A DNA stretch of 64,000 nucleotides, from NCBI GenBank assembly GCA_963971535.1, contig OZ020588.1, forward strand, positions 128,315,583-128,379,582, read 5' to 3'. Position numbers and translations under genes: made by a program. This DNA is from Notolepis coatsorum (taxonomy: Eukaryota; Chordata; Actinopteri; Aulopiformes; Paralepididae). Shown here piece by piece: positions 53,346-63,331 of the stretch. The stretch's first letter is position 1, and each line of letters begins with the position of its first letter. The notes below the pieces were generated by a model. It made no database searches. It saw nothing but the letters and a program-made list of their open reading frames with translations, and had not been told where the DNA came from.

Positions 53346-54104
53346 GTTGAGGTTTTCCTTTGTTATAACAGGTAAAGACAGCAATAAAAAGTTAAAACAT
53401 TTATTTTTGTTGCTTTATAATTCCATTAATGCAACAAACTGTGTGCTATAAGTATAAAGTATAATAAATCGCAAATTACTTTGGGTATGCAATTGTCAGG
53501 CGTTTTATGCTAAATGTGGGGTATGGTTGGGGATAACTATATAAAAAATGTTATACACTGTGTTATCTTCATTTTAAAGGTAAATTGGTTTTGCGGCTCC
53601 AGAGGAATTTTATTTTGTGGGAGGGGGGGGGGGGAAATTGCTCTTTTGATAGTAAAGGTTGCTGACCCCTGTCCCCTGCAGCCTTCGACACAGTCAACCA
53701 TCAGATCCTCCTCGTGGCCCTCACAGGAATGGGAGCTGCTGGCTCTGTGTTGATATGGCTGACATCATACCTCAATGACCGCTCCTACCAAGTGTCATGG
53801 AGAGGGACCCTGTCGGCCACCCGCCCCCTGCGGACGGGTGTCCCCCAGCGCTCGGCCCTAGGACCCCTTCTCTTCTCCCTCTACACTAAATCACTGGGTA
53901 ACATTATCACGTCTCATGCCTTCTCGTATCATTGTTATGCCGATGATACTCAACTCTTCCTCTCCTTCCCTCCCTCAGATATCCAACATCTCCGCCTGGA
54001 TGACGACCAACCACCTCAAACTGAACCTAAGCAAAACAGAATGGCTCCACCTGTGTCCACAAACTCCACATATTGGGTTAAATACACTCTGCCTTGACAT
54101 TTGG

Positions 54105-54150
54105 CACATTTAGCATAAAACACCTGTTGATTGCACACCCAAAGTAAATT
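54105..54150 (-). repeat. Inverted copy of 53473-53518
   Basis: CACATTTAGCATAAAACACC...CACCCAAAGTAAATT is the reverse complement, with a few differences, of AAATTACTTTGGGTATGC...TTTTATGCTAAATGTG at 53473-53518. The latter lies inside the hAT. An unclassified dispersed repeat. Confidence 0.75.
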
Positions 54151-55702
54151 GGTCACTATTCTTGAACCACTTATAGCACATTGTTAGATTTCGACCATAA
54201 TCAGCCAGTATCACCTCTTCCTCTGTGTTCGTGTAGTTTCTGCGTTGTGTTTATCTCTCTCTCATACTGGCTGTACATCGATGTCATCCCCCTTATATGC
54301 AATCCGTAATCATACGAATTTGACACTGGCAACATGATACCTTTCTTGGAAAAACGTTGTTTATTCCATAAACAAAGCCTCGTAATCAGATGTAACCCCT
54401 TCTGTATTGTCCTTGAAAAGTCCTAATTCATTCGTCTCCACGTCTCTCCTCTCATTCTCTCATTAGTCCGATGGTTCTGGGCCTTGTCATAGCCAACCAC
54501 CATTTTCCTGTTAGCCAAAGCTAATAATGATGTGTAATATTCCCTTCCCCCACCCAGCGAGGGTGGGGAAGGATGAAAGTCTCTGATCCACGTCTGCTCG
54601 CGTCAGCTTCGTGTCTAGATCTAACCTTACCCAGAAGAAACTCACATCATACCTTCTTCCCCCTAACAACAGGCCAGCCCCCTCTCCTCGTTACTATGTG
54701 ACGCGCTGTCTTTGACCAGAGCTATTTGACTCTGGTCTCTTTTGAAAGGAAACATTCTGAATGTTCTTCCACAACAAGAATCACAAGTGCTAATGTAATA
54801 GAGTTATAAAGGTTTGAACACATTGAAATAAATAATAAAAAATGTTTACTTACGTCTGAATTTGTTTGCAAACAGATGCCTGCAAAAGAGTTCCAGCTGA
54901 TAAGTATGAGCTGGAAAACACAATGGGTCCATAGCCTGAAGTCTTATCTAGTACAGGTCCAAAGTTGATAACAATACCACGGAAAATTTGTTTTTCTAAT
55001 GTTTGTATCCAAAATGGCCGTCCGTTCCAATTCTCCTTTCTTCTTGTTCTACTCTCCCTTTATCATAGTAAACATCCCTCATCTAAAATACCATCAGCTC
55101 CAGAATTTCATTGGCTACAAAAACTGTCAATAATATTCACTGTCAGAGGTGACTGGTCCGTTCACCGAGAGGCGAAACTGGACGTGGTCACTTTTCCAAA
55201 ACTGACGCTCATTGGCTGTTTGATCTTATAACTCGAGATTGGAAGCACGTAATAGGTTGAGTAGGGTGTCAATCAAACAGCGGCCATTTTAGCTTTCAAA
55301 CAATGTGTTGGTTGATCGCAATAACACAGCCTGAAGATGACAGACGAGGGCATGCTGCGACGTGTGACGGCCCCCTGACGGGCCCCCTAAACTTAAGAGG
55401 TTTTAACTCCTGACTCAAGTTAGCCTTGTTGTTACCATAATTTTTCACCAGGTCGGCGCACGTAACTAGTTGATCGCAATGCACAGACAGCCATGGATGT
55501 CCATAGTTAATATCCAAGCACTGTTACAGGCCTTGTCCTGTAGAAGGGGCAGCCTCACCAACACAGAGCTAACAGAGGCAGGGGAGGCACCCTTGTGGTC
55601 AGACGCTCACCACAAAATGTATCGATCAACATGAACGGTGAAAAAGACTTGCTAACCTACGCAGACTTTGTCCACGTCCTACATAGTCCAGGTTGGTTAG
55701 TT
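54151..55702. other. No gene recognised
   Basis: About 1.5 kb of complex sequence. Short frames at 54965-55231 and 55296-55517 show no domain. No terminal repeats seen. Confidence 0.4.
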
Positions 55703-56007
55703 CAATGGTTCTCAAGCTTTTTCATGTGAAGGTGATTGATTCATAATTGACCAAGGACCCCCATTAGATAAGATCTTGTCCCAAGGACCCCCATCTGTGA
55801 GGATATTTGTTGTTACATATGATTTCATCAAGAATTCCATAATAGAGGAGAGAGCAGAATAGTCATTGTCATACATTCTCTCACTGTACCAACTTAAAAG
55901 TGAAGAAAATATTTGTGAAATTAAACTACTGCAAATTCTGCTGGGGACCCCTTGGAACCCCCTCGAGGACCCCCGAGGGTCCCTGGACCCCACTTTGAGA
56001 ACCACTG
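55703..56007. mobile_element. hAT-type MITE
   Basis: Ends CAATGGTTCTCAAGCTTTTTC (21 bases, here broken: CAATGGTTCTCAA / GCTTTTTC) and TTGAGAACCACTG at 56007 are inverted. The interior has repeated AAGGACCCCCAT and GGACCCC motifs. This matches CAGTGGTTCTCAAA hAT termini. The flanks GGTTAGTT and GTGTAGTC share five of eight bases, a decayed duplication. Confidence 0.8.
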
Positions 56008-56819
56008 GTGTAGTCTATATTTTACACATAGTACATGAAAGATAAATACAATTTAAAATGTTAAGTAATGTTGTCCTAGGATCTGCCCCCAACAGACATA
56101 CTCCAGCTGTTATATGAGCTGGGAGTATGAGCTCAGGCATTACAACGTTGTTACAGGTTTTGTTTCTTTATAAAAACATTATTCCAGATTATGCAAGTCT
56201 GGGGTGGGGGGGGGGGGATGGCGGGGTTATGTTTTCTAGATTGGGGATGTAGTACCAGGAGGAATTATTTATGGAGACACATTTACTTGACCAATGACCA
56301 TGACTTATTGATCTTAAAAAGCTGAATAAACTCTAGTAATAGTTTTTATTTTCTTATATACAATTTTGCTCTTCCATATGTATTTAAATTAAAGTTAATC
56401 AACAGCAGCACAAGTTCCTCAACAAGAGTCTAACAGGGACTAACGGGATTTAAGTCTACGATCTGGCAGTGTAAGAGTTGGGACCAGTCCTCCATGGCAG
56501 GGTTGATTGGATAGGAAACAGCTGATGGCCTGACTCCCCACACATGGATCCACTCCTGCTTGATTGAGACAGAGAGAGGGGAAAAAACAAGAAAGACAGG
56601 GGAAGGGAAGCCTGGTGGCTTGGAGGTGCATGACAATTCAACCTTGAATGGCGAGATCTCTTTGTAGCCAACAGTTACAAATCCTGTGTTTAAAATGTTT
56701 GGTGAGAATCTATGACTAATTCTATCCGACCATGGTTTACAAATCTCAATACCTAAATGACTTTACATTTTCACACTTATTACTCTACATTTACTGTATA
56801 TGTTTGGCTGGATAGTTGT
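56008..56819. other. No gene recognised
   Basis: AT-rich, with a G-run at 56202-56217. Short minus-strand frames at 56430-56671 show no domain. Confidence 0.4.
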
Positions 56820-57905
56820 ATATGTACTGGTGAGCAACACCGGCGCCCCCCAAGGAACTGTGCTGTCACCCTTCCTCTTCACCCTCTATACCTCAGACTT
56901 CTGCCGCAACTCAAGCGGGTGCCACCTGCAGAAGTTCTCAGACGACTCCTCCATCGTAAGCTACATCACCGACGATGATGAGGAGGAGTACAGAGCCCTG
57001 GTGGAGAGCTTTGTGGGGTGGAGCGACAGCAACCAAATCAAGCAAATCAAATCAAAAACTCAACACCAGTAAGACCAAGGAGCTGGTGGTGGACTTCCGG
57101 AGGGGCAAGAAAGAGGCCCCCCCCGATTCCCATCACCATCCGAGGGAAGGAGGTGGAGGTGGTGGACTCATATAAGTTCCTTGGGGTACACCTGAACAAT
57201 AAACTGGACTGGTCGGATAACACAGAGGCCCTTTACAGGAAGGGACAGAGCAGGCTGTTCTTCCTGAGGAGACTCAGGCCCTTCAACGTGTGCAATAGAC
57301 TGCTGCAGTCATTTTACCAGTCTGTAGTGGCCAGCGTCCTCTTCTATGCTGTGGCATGCTGGGGAGGCTACATCAACTCAAGGGACACCAACAAGCTCAA
57401 CAAGCTGGTGAGGAAGGCTAGCTCCGTGGTGGGAGTCGAGCTACCTAGACTAGAGGTGATGCAGAGAGGGGGATGAGAAGGAAGCTGGCTGCCATCCTGG
57501 AGAACCCCTCCCACCCTCTACGACGAGCTAGTCAAGATGAGAAGCATGTTCAGCCACAGACTCATACCCCCCCGACACTCAACTAACCGCCTCGGACAGT
57601 CCTTCATACCGGCGGCCATCAGGCTCCACAACAGTGGGCAGGGACTGCTGCCAGACATCGACCTAGAACTAATAGGAACCCAAGGAGGACAATAACACCA
57701 CCTTATGCATACTGCACCTTATGTGGATACTGTGATACTGTGAATAATGTATATTTCAGTTAGTTAGATAGTCAATTATATTGACCTATTTGTTTACACT
57801 GCTTTTGTTTTTACTACCTGTACCCCCCCCCCCCTTTCCCCCATGCTGCTATGATGCCTGAATTTCCCCAAGGGGATCAATAAAGGAATATGTTATCTTA
57901 TATTT
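56820..57905 (+). pseudogene. LINE RT C-terminal half and 3'UTR
   Basis: Shows NTGAPQGTVLSPFLFTLYT, QKFSDDSSIVSYI (Ser in place of Ala in the catalytic box, common in this fish family), KTKELVVDFRR, SYKFLGVHLNNKLDW, LYRKGQSRLFFLRRLR and SVVASVLFYAVACWG. Frames are broken: near 57030-57060 an ATCAA-rich insertion (AATCAAGCAAATCAAATC) disrupts WSDSN.LQLN, and again at 57470. The 3'UTR ends GGGGATCAATAAAGGAATAT. Jockey-superfamily, 5' truncated. Confidence 0.9.
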
Positions 57906-57997
57906 AATAATTTTTAATGTATATACATACCAGAATGTATATCCCGGACCGTATTTTATTCGTTAAGCTATTTTATTCTTATTTTTAATATTATTAT
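57906..57997 (+). other. Left half of a LINE-like 3'UTR split by copia
   Basis: AT-rich sequence that joins 63332-63455 when the copia element and one ATTAT are removed. The joined unit ends in a TTCTA tail, as LINE 3' ends do. Confidence 0.45.
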
Positions 57998-58590
57998 TGT
58001 TAAAGTTAGCGGTTATATGTAGGGTTGCAATTAACTGTCTAACTGTACTCAACTGCTTCCACTGACTGTATGTATATCTGTGTCCACTGGACGGCGCTAT
58101 AGGCGGAGCCATTCATGATGCCACCAGGTGGCGAGTATAAAAAGAGTTGTCTCCTCCTCCTCTACTTCATCTTACATCTGCCTCTCACGAAGAGGAGATC
58201 TCAATGTGCTGCTGTGCTATGAATCATTGTACATAATAAACCACGCTGATTAAGGGCTAAAGGTAGAAACTAGGGATGCTCGATATTGGCTTTTTTACCG
58301 ATACCGATATTGTCCAACTCTTAATTTCCGATACCGATATCAACCGATATCACATTTTAATGCCGATATCGGCCGATAATATCGGTAGGCCGATAAATAA
58401 AGGTTATAGAAATGTTAAAAAATAAGATTTTTTTTTTCTTTTTTTGAAAACCGATACCGATATTTTCCGATATCACATTTTAATGCCGATATCGGCCGAT
58501 AATATCGGTAGGCCGATAATATCGGACATCCCTAGTAGAAACCATGCCTAATGTCTATATTATTGTCGCCCCATAGCCAATTCTGTCAAC
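57998..58590 (+). repeat. Copia 5' LTR with MITE
   Basis: Contains TATAAAA (GAGTATAAAAAGAG at 58134) as the likely promoter and AATAAACC (58234) as a possible poly-A signal. Interrupted at 58271-58534 by a MITE. Confidence 0.95.
58271..58534. mobile_element. hAT-like MITE, 264 bp, in copia LTR
   Basis: Ends TAGGGATGCTCGATA (58271) and TCGGACATCCCTA (58534). Flanked by a perfect 8-bp duplication GTAGAAAC (58263-58270 and 58535-58542). The interior consists of CCGATACCGATAT and ATCGGCCGATAATATCGG repeats, including an internal duplication. Absent from the other LTR, so it is younger than the copia insertion. Confidence 0.95.
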
Positions 58591-58604
58591 AGGTTATGGG
58601 CCCA
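58591..58604 (+). promoter_or_regulatory. Copia primer-binding site, half-tRNA-iMet type
   Basis: GGTTATGGGCCCAG directly follows the LTR. Its complement CTGGGCCCATAACC matches the anticodon stem-loop of initiator tRNA-Met. Drosophila copia is known to prime from an internally cleaved initiator tRNA-Met at this same region. Confidence 0.88.
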
Positions 58605-58734
58605 GATCTCGCAGGGGCGAAATAATAAGTGTAGCTAGCTTAGCTGAAGTGTAGGCCAGGTTAGCACGGGGAGCACCGCGTGGCTAGACGCTAGGCCAAC
58701 GGAGCTAAAGCTACGCCTACCATCAAAAAGGAGG

Positions 58735-59303
58735 ATGGCGACCAAGGGAAGGAGCAAATGGCCCTCATTAAATGGAAAGGCGGAGGAATATGAGCTCTGG
58801 GAAGAGCGCATGCTATGCTGCATGCACGGCGTGGGACTCAAGGCGGTGATCTTGGCGGCCCCCACGGGAGACCTGACGGCGGAGGCACAAGCCCAAGACG
58901 ACAAGCTTAATGCGGATGCATACTGTGAGTTGGCACCGCTGCTCGACGATACAAGCTTGGGGCTAATATTCCGCGACACGAAGGACAAAGGCCGAGAAAG
59001 CCTGGAAGTGTTGAGGGAAATAACGAGGACGAGGAAGATCCCAGAGTAGTGTCCCGCTACATAACGTTAACGCCTCTGAAGAAGGGGCACACAGAGAAGG
59101 TGACAGAATACATCATCCGAGCTGAGCAGATCATCACGGCGCTTAAGAGTGCAGGAGAGGCACCGAGTGAGGGGCTAATGATGGCGATGGTGATGAGAGG
59201 ACTACCGGAATCGTACAAGCCGTTCACGCTACTGGTTACCCACGGTTCAACGAACATGACGTTGGGACAGTTCAAAGCCAAGCTGCGGAACTTTGAGGCC
59301 TAA
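58735..59303 (+). pseudogene. Copia gag, frameshifted
   Basis: The first frame (ATG 58735) reads KWPSLNGKAEEYELWEERM, LDDTSLGLIFRDTKDKG and LREITRTRKIPE, then TAG. A shift near 59046 leads to SRYITLTPLKKGHTEKVTEY, IIRAEQIITAL, MMAMVMRGLPESYKPF and FKAKLRNFEA, followed by an in-frame TAA (59301-59303) and EDIHPAATEA. This is a copia-type UBN2-like gag (capsid). Intact gag is not possible here. Confidence 0.88.
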
Positions 59304-59384
59304 GAAGATATCCACCCAGCCGCCACGGAGGCGGGGGGGATAGCGCTGAAGGCCCGAGCGACGCCGAGGGAGAAGGCCAGGCCC

Positions 59385-59520
59385 ACGACGGAGCTGACGT
59401 GTTGGAGATGCGGAGAGAATGGGCATCGGAGGGATAACTGCACCAAGACTGTCTGGTGTAGTTTCTGCAGATCCTCGGGGCACACAGACAAAGAGTGCCG
59501 AAAGAAACGAGGCCAGAGCG
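59385..59520 (+). pseudogene. Copia nucleocapsid zinc knuckles
   Basis: CWRCGENGHRRDNC is a canonical C-X2-C-X4-H-X4-C knuckle. It is followed by CSFCRSSGHTDKEC with the same spacing. In frame with the second gag piece past the TAA. The second copia at 63.8 kb has the same pair (CFKCGTKGHRARAC, CSHCKSDTHKDATC). Confidence 0.92.
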
Positions 59521-61942
59521 CTCGATACGCAAGATGGCGGCCATAGACGAGGCGACGCCTATGGACAAGATGGCGGCGATGGACGAGATCGCGGCTACGG
59601 ACAAGATGGCGGCGATGGACGAGATCGCGGCTATGGTCAAGATGGCGGCTGTGGACGAGATGCCGACTACAGACAAGATGGCGGCAACGGTGGACGTGAG
59701 GCGAGTCGAGATGACGCCCGGAGAGCGGCAGGACGAGAGGACTTTCTTTTTCGGGGCGCAGACTACGTACGTCACCCGGCCAACACAGCACCCGCAGTTC
59801 CCGAGGAAGGGACTAATTGTGGACACAGGTGCGTCGTCCCACATCATCAACGACAGGAACAGTTTCAAGAACTTTGACAAATCCTTCGAGCCGGAGGGAC
59901 ACAGCATGGAGCTGGCAGACGGGAAGCGCACCTACGGGTTGGCGCAAGGGAGAGGAGATGCACAGGTGTGCCTCATAGACAGTGAGGGGTGCCGGTGTAC
60001 AGTGACGTTGAAGGATGCTCTCTATATACCCTCATTCCCACAAAAACTATTCTCAGTAAAGTCTGCTACTGCTAACGGCGCCGAGGTGTTCTTCAGTGAA
60101 GGTAAAGATGTTCTTGTAGAACAAGACGGTACACAGTTTAACATTGACGTGTATAAGAGAATGTATTACCTACAAACGGAGTGTAATAACAATGATAAAT
60201 GTAATGTGACTGTTAGTCATGACATCCAGACATGGCATGAAATCATGGGTCATTGTAATCACGAGGATTTACTGAAGCTGCAAGCAGTGACAGACGGTAT
60301 GCACATTAAAGGTGAAAAGCATAGACCTGACAAAGAATGTGAAGTTTGCATAAAGGGGAAGTTTACTCAAACGAGGAACAGGGGCCCCACGGAGAAGGTA
60401 AAGAGACCACTGGAGCTAGTTAACACCGACCTAGCCGGTCCAGTAAGGAACGAGTCCATAGGTGGCTTCAACTATGTACAGTCCTTTACAGATGTGGGTA
60501 CAGGCGTAGTGTTTGTTTATTTCCTTAAAGCAAAGAGTGACGCACTCCAGGCCACGGAGAAGTTCCTTGCCGATATAGCCCCTTATGGGGACATCAAATG
60601 TTTGAGGTCAGACAACGGGACCGAGTTTACAAACAGAGAGTTCCAATCACTGTTGAGAAGGAACAAGATCAGACACGAGACGTCATGTCCCTACTCCCCA
60701 CATCAGAACGGGGTAGCAGAGAGGGAATGGCGCACTCTTTTCGAAATGGCCAGGTGTAAGCTAGACGATAGTAACATACTGAAGAGCCTGTGGCATTATG
60801 CGGTACAAGAAGCCGCTTACACCAGAAACAGGTGTTTTAATAAACACACGGGCACCACCCCATATACGGCAATGACAGGGAAAAGGTGTAATCTAGCCGG
60901 AATGCACAAATTCGGATCAGTGTGCTATGCTTACCAGCAGGACAGAGGCAAGATTGAGTCCAGATGTGAAAAAAGACTCTTTGTAGGACACGACAAAGGG
61001 AGCCCCGCACTCCTAGTCTACTATCCCGGTAAAGGGAAGGTGCAAAAGCACAGACTAGTGAAATTTGTCACAAAGACAACGTGCAAAATCGAGACACAGA
61101 TAGAGGAGCCATGGCTGGACTCCGGGGTAAGGTATGGAGGAACAGTGACACCACAGCCTAGTGTACTGAGCACAGACGTGCAGGCAGACAGCCAGCCACC
61201 CCCAGAGGATGACGACGAGGAGCATCTGAGGGTGACGTCACCTGCCCCAAGCAGTGGGAGGTATCCATCACGGGAACACAAACCCCCAAAATATCTGAAA
61301 GATTATGCCCGGAGAGGAAGTGACAAGGATGACAGTACACTCGCCAGTATTGATTACTGCTACAGAGTAGTGTGTGGCGTGCCTCAGTCCTTTAAGGAAG
61401 CCATAGTGTCCCCAGAGTTGAGTAAGTGGGAGAGAGCGATGGATGAGGAGATGAGGTCCTTAGAGGACAACCACACTTTTACCCTCACCAAGTTGCCAGA
61501 GGGCAGACAGACAGTGGGAGGGAAATGGGTGTACTCAATCAAGGAAGGGATCAAAGGCCACGAAAAGTACAAAGCGAGATTTGTAGCTAAGGGTTTCAGT
61601 CAGAGGGAGGGGATAGACTATGGGGAAACATTCTCCCCCACGGCCAATCTGACCAGTGTAAGGGTAGTGGTTCAGAAAGCAGCTGAGGACAACCTGATTT
61701 TACATCAGATGGATGTGAAGACAGCCTATCTGCAGGCACCCATAGATAGGGAGATATATATGGAACAACCGGAAGGTTACAAAGAGAAAGGAGAGAAGCT
61801 AGTGTGCAAGCTAGAAAAATCCATTTACGGCCTCAAACAGTCTGGGCGAAATCGGAACGAGATGCTTCACACATGTCTCATTGAGGATCACTTCCTACAG
61901 AATCCAGTAGACCCCTGTGTTTACTCAAGGGAGTCAAAATAG
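59495..61942 (+). CDS. Copia pol: protease, integrase and most of RT
   Basis: An 815-codon frame (the ATG is fortuitous; pol normally continues from gag). Protease DTGASSH is at 110-116. GAG-pre-integrase and the integrase zinc motif (WHEIMGHCNHEDLL...CEVCIKGK) start near 246. The integrase core has NTDLAGPV, LRSDNGTEFTNREF and SPHQNGVAERE, supplying the D, D and E residues. RT then shows KWVYSIKEG, KARFVAKGFSQREGIDYGET, HQMDVKTAYLQAPI and KSIYGLKQSGRNRNEM. It ends at TAG (61940-61942) just before the catalytic VDD box, which follows in the same frame. One stop therefore removes RT activity. Confidence 0.94.
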   Translation: MPKETRPERSIRKMAAIDEATPMDKMAAMDEIAATDKMAAMDEIAAMVKMAAVDEMPTTDKMAATVDVRRVEMTPGERQDERTFFFGAQTTYVTRPTQHPQFPRKGLIVDTGASSHIINDRNSFKNFDKSFEPEGHSMELADGKRTYGLAQGRGDAQVCLIDSEGCRCTVTLKDALYIPSFPQKLFSVKSATANGAEVFFSEGKDVLVEQDGTQFNIDVYKRMYYLQTECNNNDKCNVTVSHDIQTWHEIMGHCNHEDLLKLQAVTDGMHIKGEKHRPDKECEVCIKGKFTQTRNRGPTEKVKRPLELVNTDLAGPVRNESIGGFNYVQSFTDVGTGVVFVYFLKAKSDALQATEKFLADIAPYGDIKCLRSDNGTEFTNREFQSLLRRNKIRHETSCPYSPHQNGVAEREWRTLFEMARCKLDDSNILKSLWHYAVQEAAYTRNRCFNKHTGTTPYTAMTGKRCNLAGMHKFGSVCYAYQQDRGKIESRCEKRLFVGHDKGSPALLVYYPGKGKVQKHRLVKFVTKTTCKIETQIEEPWLDSGVRYGGTVTPQPSVLSTDVQADSQPPPEDDDEEHLRVTSPAPSSGRYPSREHKPPKYLKDYARRGSDKDDSTLASIDYCYRVVCGVPQSFKEAIVSPELSKWERAMDEEMRSLEDNHTFTLTKLPEGRQTVGGKWVYSIKEGIKGHEKYKARFVAKGFSQREGIDYGETFSPTANLTSVRVVVQKAAEDNLILHQMDVKTAYLQAPIDREIYMEQPEGYKEKGEKLVCKLEKSIYGLKQSGRNRNEMLHTCLIEDHFLQNPVDPCVYSRESK
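59520..59700 (+). repeat. Tandem array around CAAGATGGCGG between knuckles and protease
   Basis: About five repeats of roughly 33-36 bases centred on GACAAGATGGCGGC (59530, 59567, 59603, 59639 and 59676). One frame reads GYGQDGGDGRDR repeats, the other DKMAAMDEIAA. The GYGQDGG frame matches the GQDGA seen at the same place in the second copia, so it is likely the original gag frame. CAAGATGGCGGC matches the YY1 consensus. Confidence 0.88.
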
Positions 61943-62293
61943 TCAGGAAAAGTGATAATCATCATTTGGGTGGATGATTTGATCATCGCAGCAGACAACA
62001 CTAGAAACCTAGATCAGGTGAAAGGTATGCTCTCCACCAGATTCAAAATGAAAGACCTTGGCAGGTTAAAGCATTTCCTAGGCATGGACTTTGAACAGTC
62101 TGCCAATTGTGTATCCCAGAAGAGATATGTGGAAAAGATTCTGAAACGTTTTGACATGCAGGAATGTAGAACAAGGGAAACACCATGTGATCAAAAACTG
62201 GATTACCAGGAGGATGCTCAGAAACTGACAGATGTAAAAATGTACAGGGAAGCTGTGGGTAGCCTCATCTATTTGACAATGTACTCGCCCTGA
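61943..62293 (+). pseudogene. Copia RT, catalytic box and thumb
   Basis: In frame after the TAG: SGKVIIIIWVDDLIIAADN (catalytic W-V-D-D for the usual Y-V-D-D), FKMKDLGRLKHFLGMDFEQ, QKRYVEKILKRFDM and MYREAVGSLIYLTMYSP, then TGA caused by a frameshift near 62285. Confidence 0.92.
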
Positions 62294-62906
62294 CCTATGT
62301 TTTGTAGTGAGTAAGTTGTCACAGCATTTTGCTGATCCCACAGAGGAGCACTGGATTACGGTAAAACATGTTTTTCGTTATCTCAAAGGTACAGCAGGTA
62401 AACAGCTGTGCTTCAGAAAGAGCAGCGAGGGCTTAGGGCTTAAAGCCTACAGTGATGCAGACTGGGCTGCTGACATCACAGATAGAAGGAGTACCACAGG
62501 ATATTGTGTTAGTTTGAACACAAACAGCTCACTGGTTTCATGGAAAACAAAGAAGCAGCCCACAGTGGCACTGTCAACTTGTGAAGCCGAATACATGGCT
62601 CTGGCCATGACAATACAGGAGTGTATTTATCTAGAACAACTGCTCGAAGGGATGGATACCTATGTATATAAGAAGACTGTTGTTTATGATGACAACCAGG
62701 GAACCATTGCCATTGCGGGAAACCCTGTGTGCCGACAGAGGTGTAAGCATGTGGATATAAAGTACCATTTCATCAGATCTGTCATCAGAGAAGAAAGGAT
62801 GACACTGGTTTATTGTCCAACAGACGACATGGTAGCAGACGCTATGACGAAGCCTGCTTCCAAACTGAAACTGAAAAGATTTGCAGAGGTCATGTTTGGT
62901 GTGTAA
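62294..62906 (+). CDS. Copia RNase H
   Basis: After the frameshift: LCFVVSKLSQHFADP, HVFRYLKGTAGKQLCF, KAYSDADWAADITDRRSTTG, STCEAEYMAL, YDDNQGTIAIAGNPV and KHVDIKYHFIR, ending MTKPASKLKLKRFAEVMFGV then TAA. All three acidic RNase H signatures (SDADW, CEAEY, DNQ) are kept. The open frame runs to its natural end, about 100 bases before the 3' LTR. Confidence 0.93.
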
Positions 62907-63000
62907 ATATTGACTGCCATATTCTTTTTGATGTTCTAAACTGTGTTATTTTCTTTGTAAATTGTTTTGAAGAAGTCATACAGTGTGTTAAAACAACCCT

Positions 63001-63009
63001 AAGTGGGAG
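63001..63009 (+). promoter_or_regulatory. Copia polypurine tract
   Basis: AAGTGGGAG immediately precedes the 3' LTR TGTTAAAG. Confidence 0.8.
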
Positions 63010-63331
63010 TGTTAAAGTTAGAGGTTATATGTAGGGTTGCAATTAACTGTCTAACTGTACTCAACTGCTTCCACTGACTGTATGTATATCTGTGTCCACT
63101 GGAGGGCGCTATAGGCGGAGCCATTCATGATGCCACCAGGTGGCGAGTATAAAAAGAGTTGTCTCCTCCTCCTCTACTTCATCTCACATCTGCCTCTCAC
63201 GGAGAGGAGATCTCAATGTGCTGCTGTGCTATGAATCATTGTACATAATAAACCACGCTGATTAAGGGCTAAAGGTAGAAACCATGCCTCATGTCTATAT
63301 TATTGTCGCCCCATAGCCAATTCTGTCAACA
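63010..63331 (+). repeat. Copia 3' LTR
   Basis: 322 bases, with GAGTATAAAAAGAG (63146) and AATAAACC. Lacks the MITE found in the 5' LTR and otherwise differs at only a few positions. Confidence 0.96.

Larger units (their letters stand above)
52463..53671 (+). mobile_element. hAT element with BED-finger remnant
   Basis: Ends CAGGGGTCGGCA (52463) and TTGCTGACCCCTG (53671) with GCGGCTCC/TGCGGCTCC sub-termini; 1209 bp. The 8-bp duplication is not clean (TCCTAGAT on the left, TCCCCTGC on the right), perhaps eroded. The interior has the start of a transposase gene (52694), imperfect repeats of TTTATTTCAAAGTAGGTCTA (52900-53170) and a minus-strand LINE tail. Confidence 0.85.
50985..54100 (+). mobile_element. 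L2-type LINE fragment, split by a hAT
   Basis: Endonuclease, linker and RT run in order at 50992-52462 and 53672-54100, interrupted by hAT 52463-53671. The right part ends after NLSKTEWLHLCP, where the homology stops, so thumb end and 3'UTR are absent. Many frameshifts; no functional protein. Confidence 0.9.
52058..54100 (+). pseudogene. L2 reverse transcriptase, interrupted by hAT
   Basis: Before the hAT, in several frames: APDILPFLTATINSSLNSG, SLKQARVTPLIK, NYRPVSLLSFLSKTLERAV and FRTGHSTETALI. After it: AAFDTVNHQILL, GVPQRSALGPLLFSLYT (usual GVPQGS has Gly to Arg) and CYADDTQLFLSF, then LKLNLSKTEWLH. The hAT lies exactly between LILLD and AAFDTVNH, motif A of RT. Confidence 0.9.
57998..63331 (+). 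mobile_element. Complete Ty1/copia retrotransposon with MITE in 5' LTR
   Basis: LTRs at 57998-58590 (264-bp MITE included) and 63010-63331 both start TGTTAAAGTTAG and end AATTCTGTCAACA. A 5-bp target duplication ATTAT flanks it (57993-57997 and 63332-63336). Order: LTR, primer-binding site, gag, zinc knuckles, protease, integrase, RT, RNase H, polypurine tract, LTR, which is the copia order (integrase before RT). Without the MITE the LTRs are 321 and 322 bases and nearly identical, so the insertion is fairly young. The coding region has about five lesions. Confidence 0.96.
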
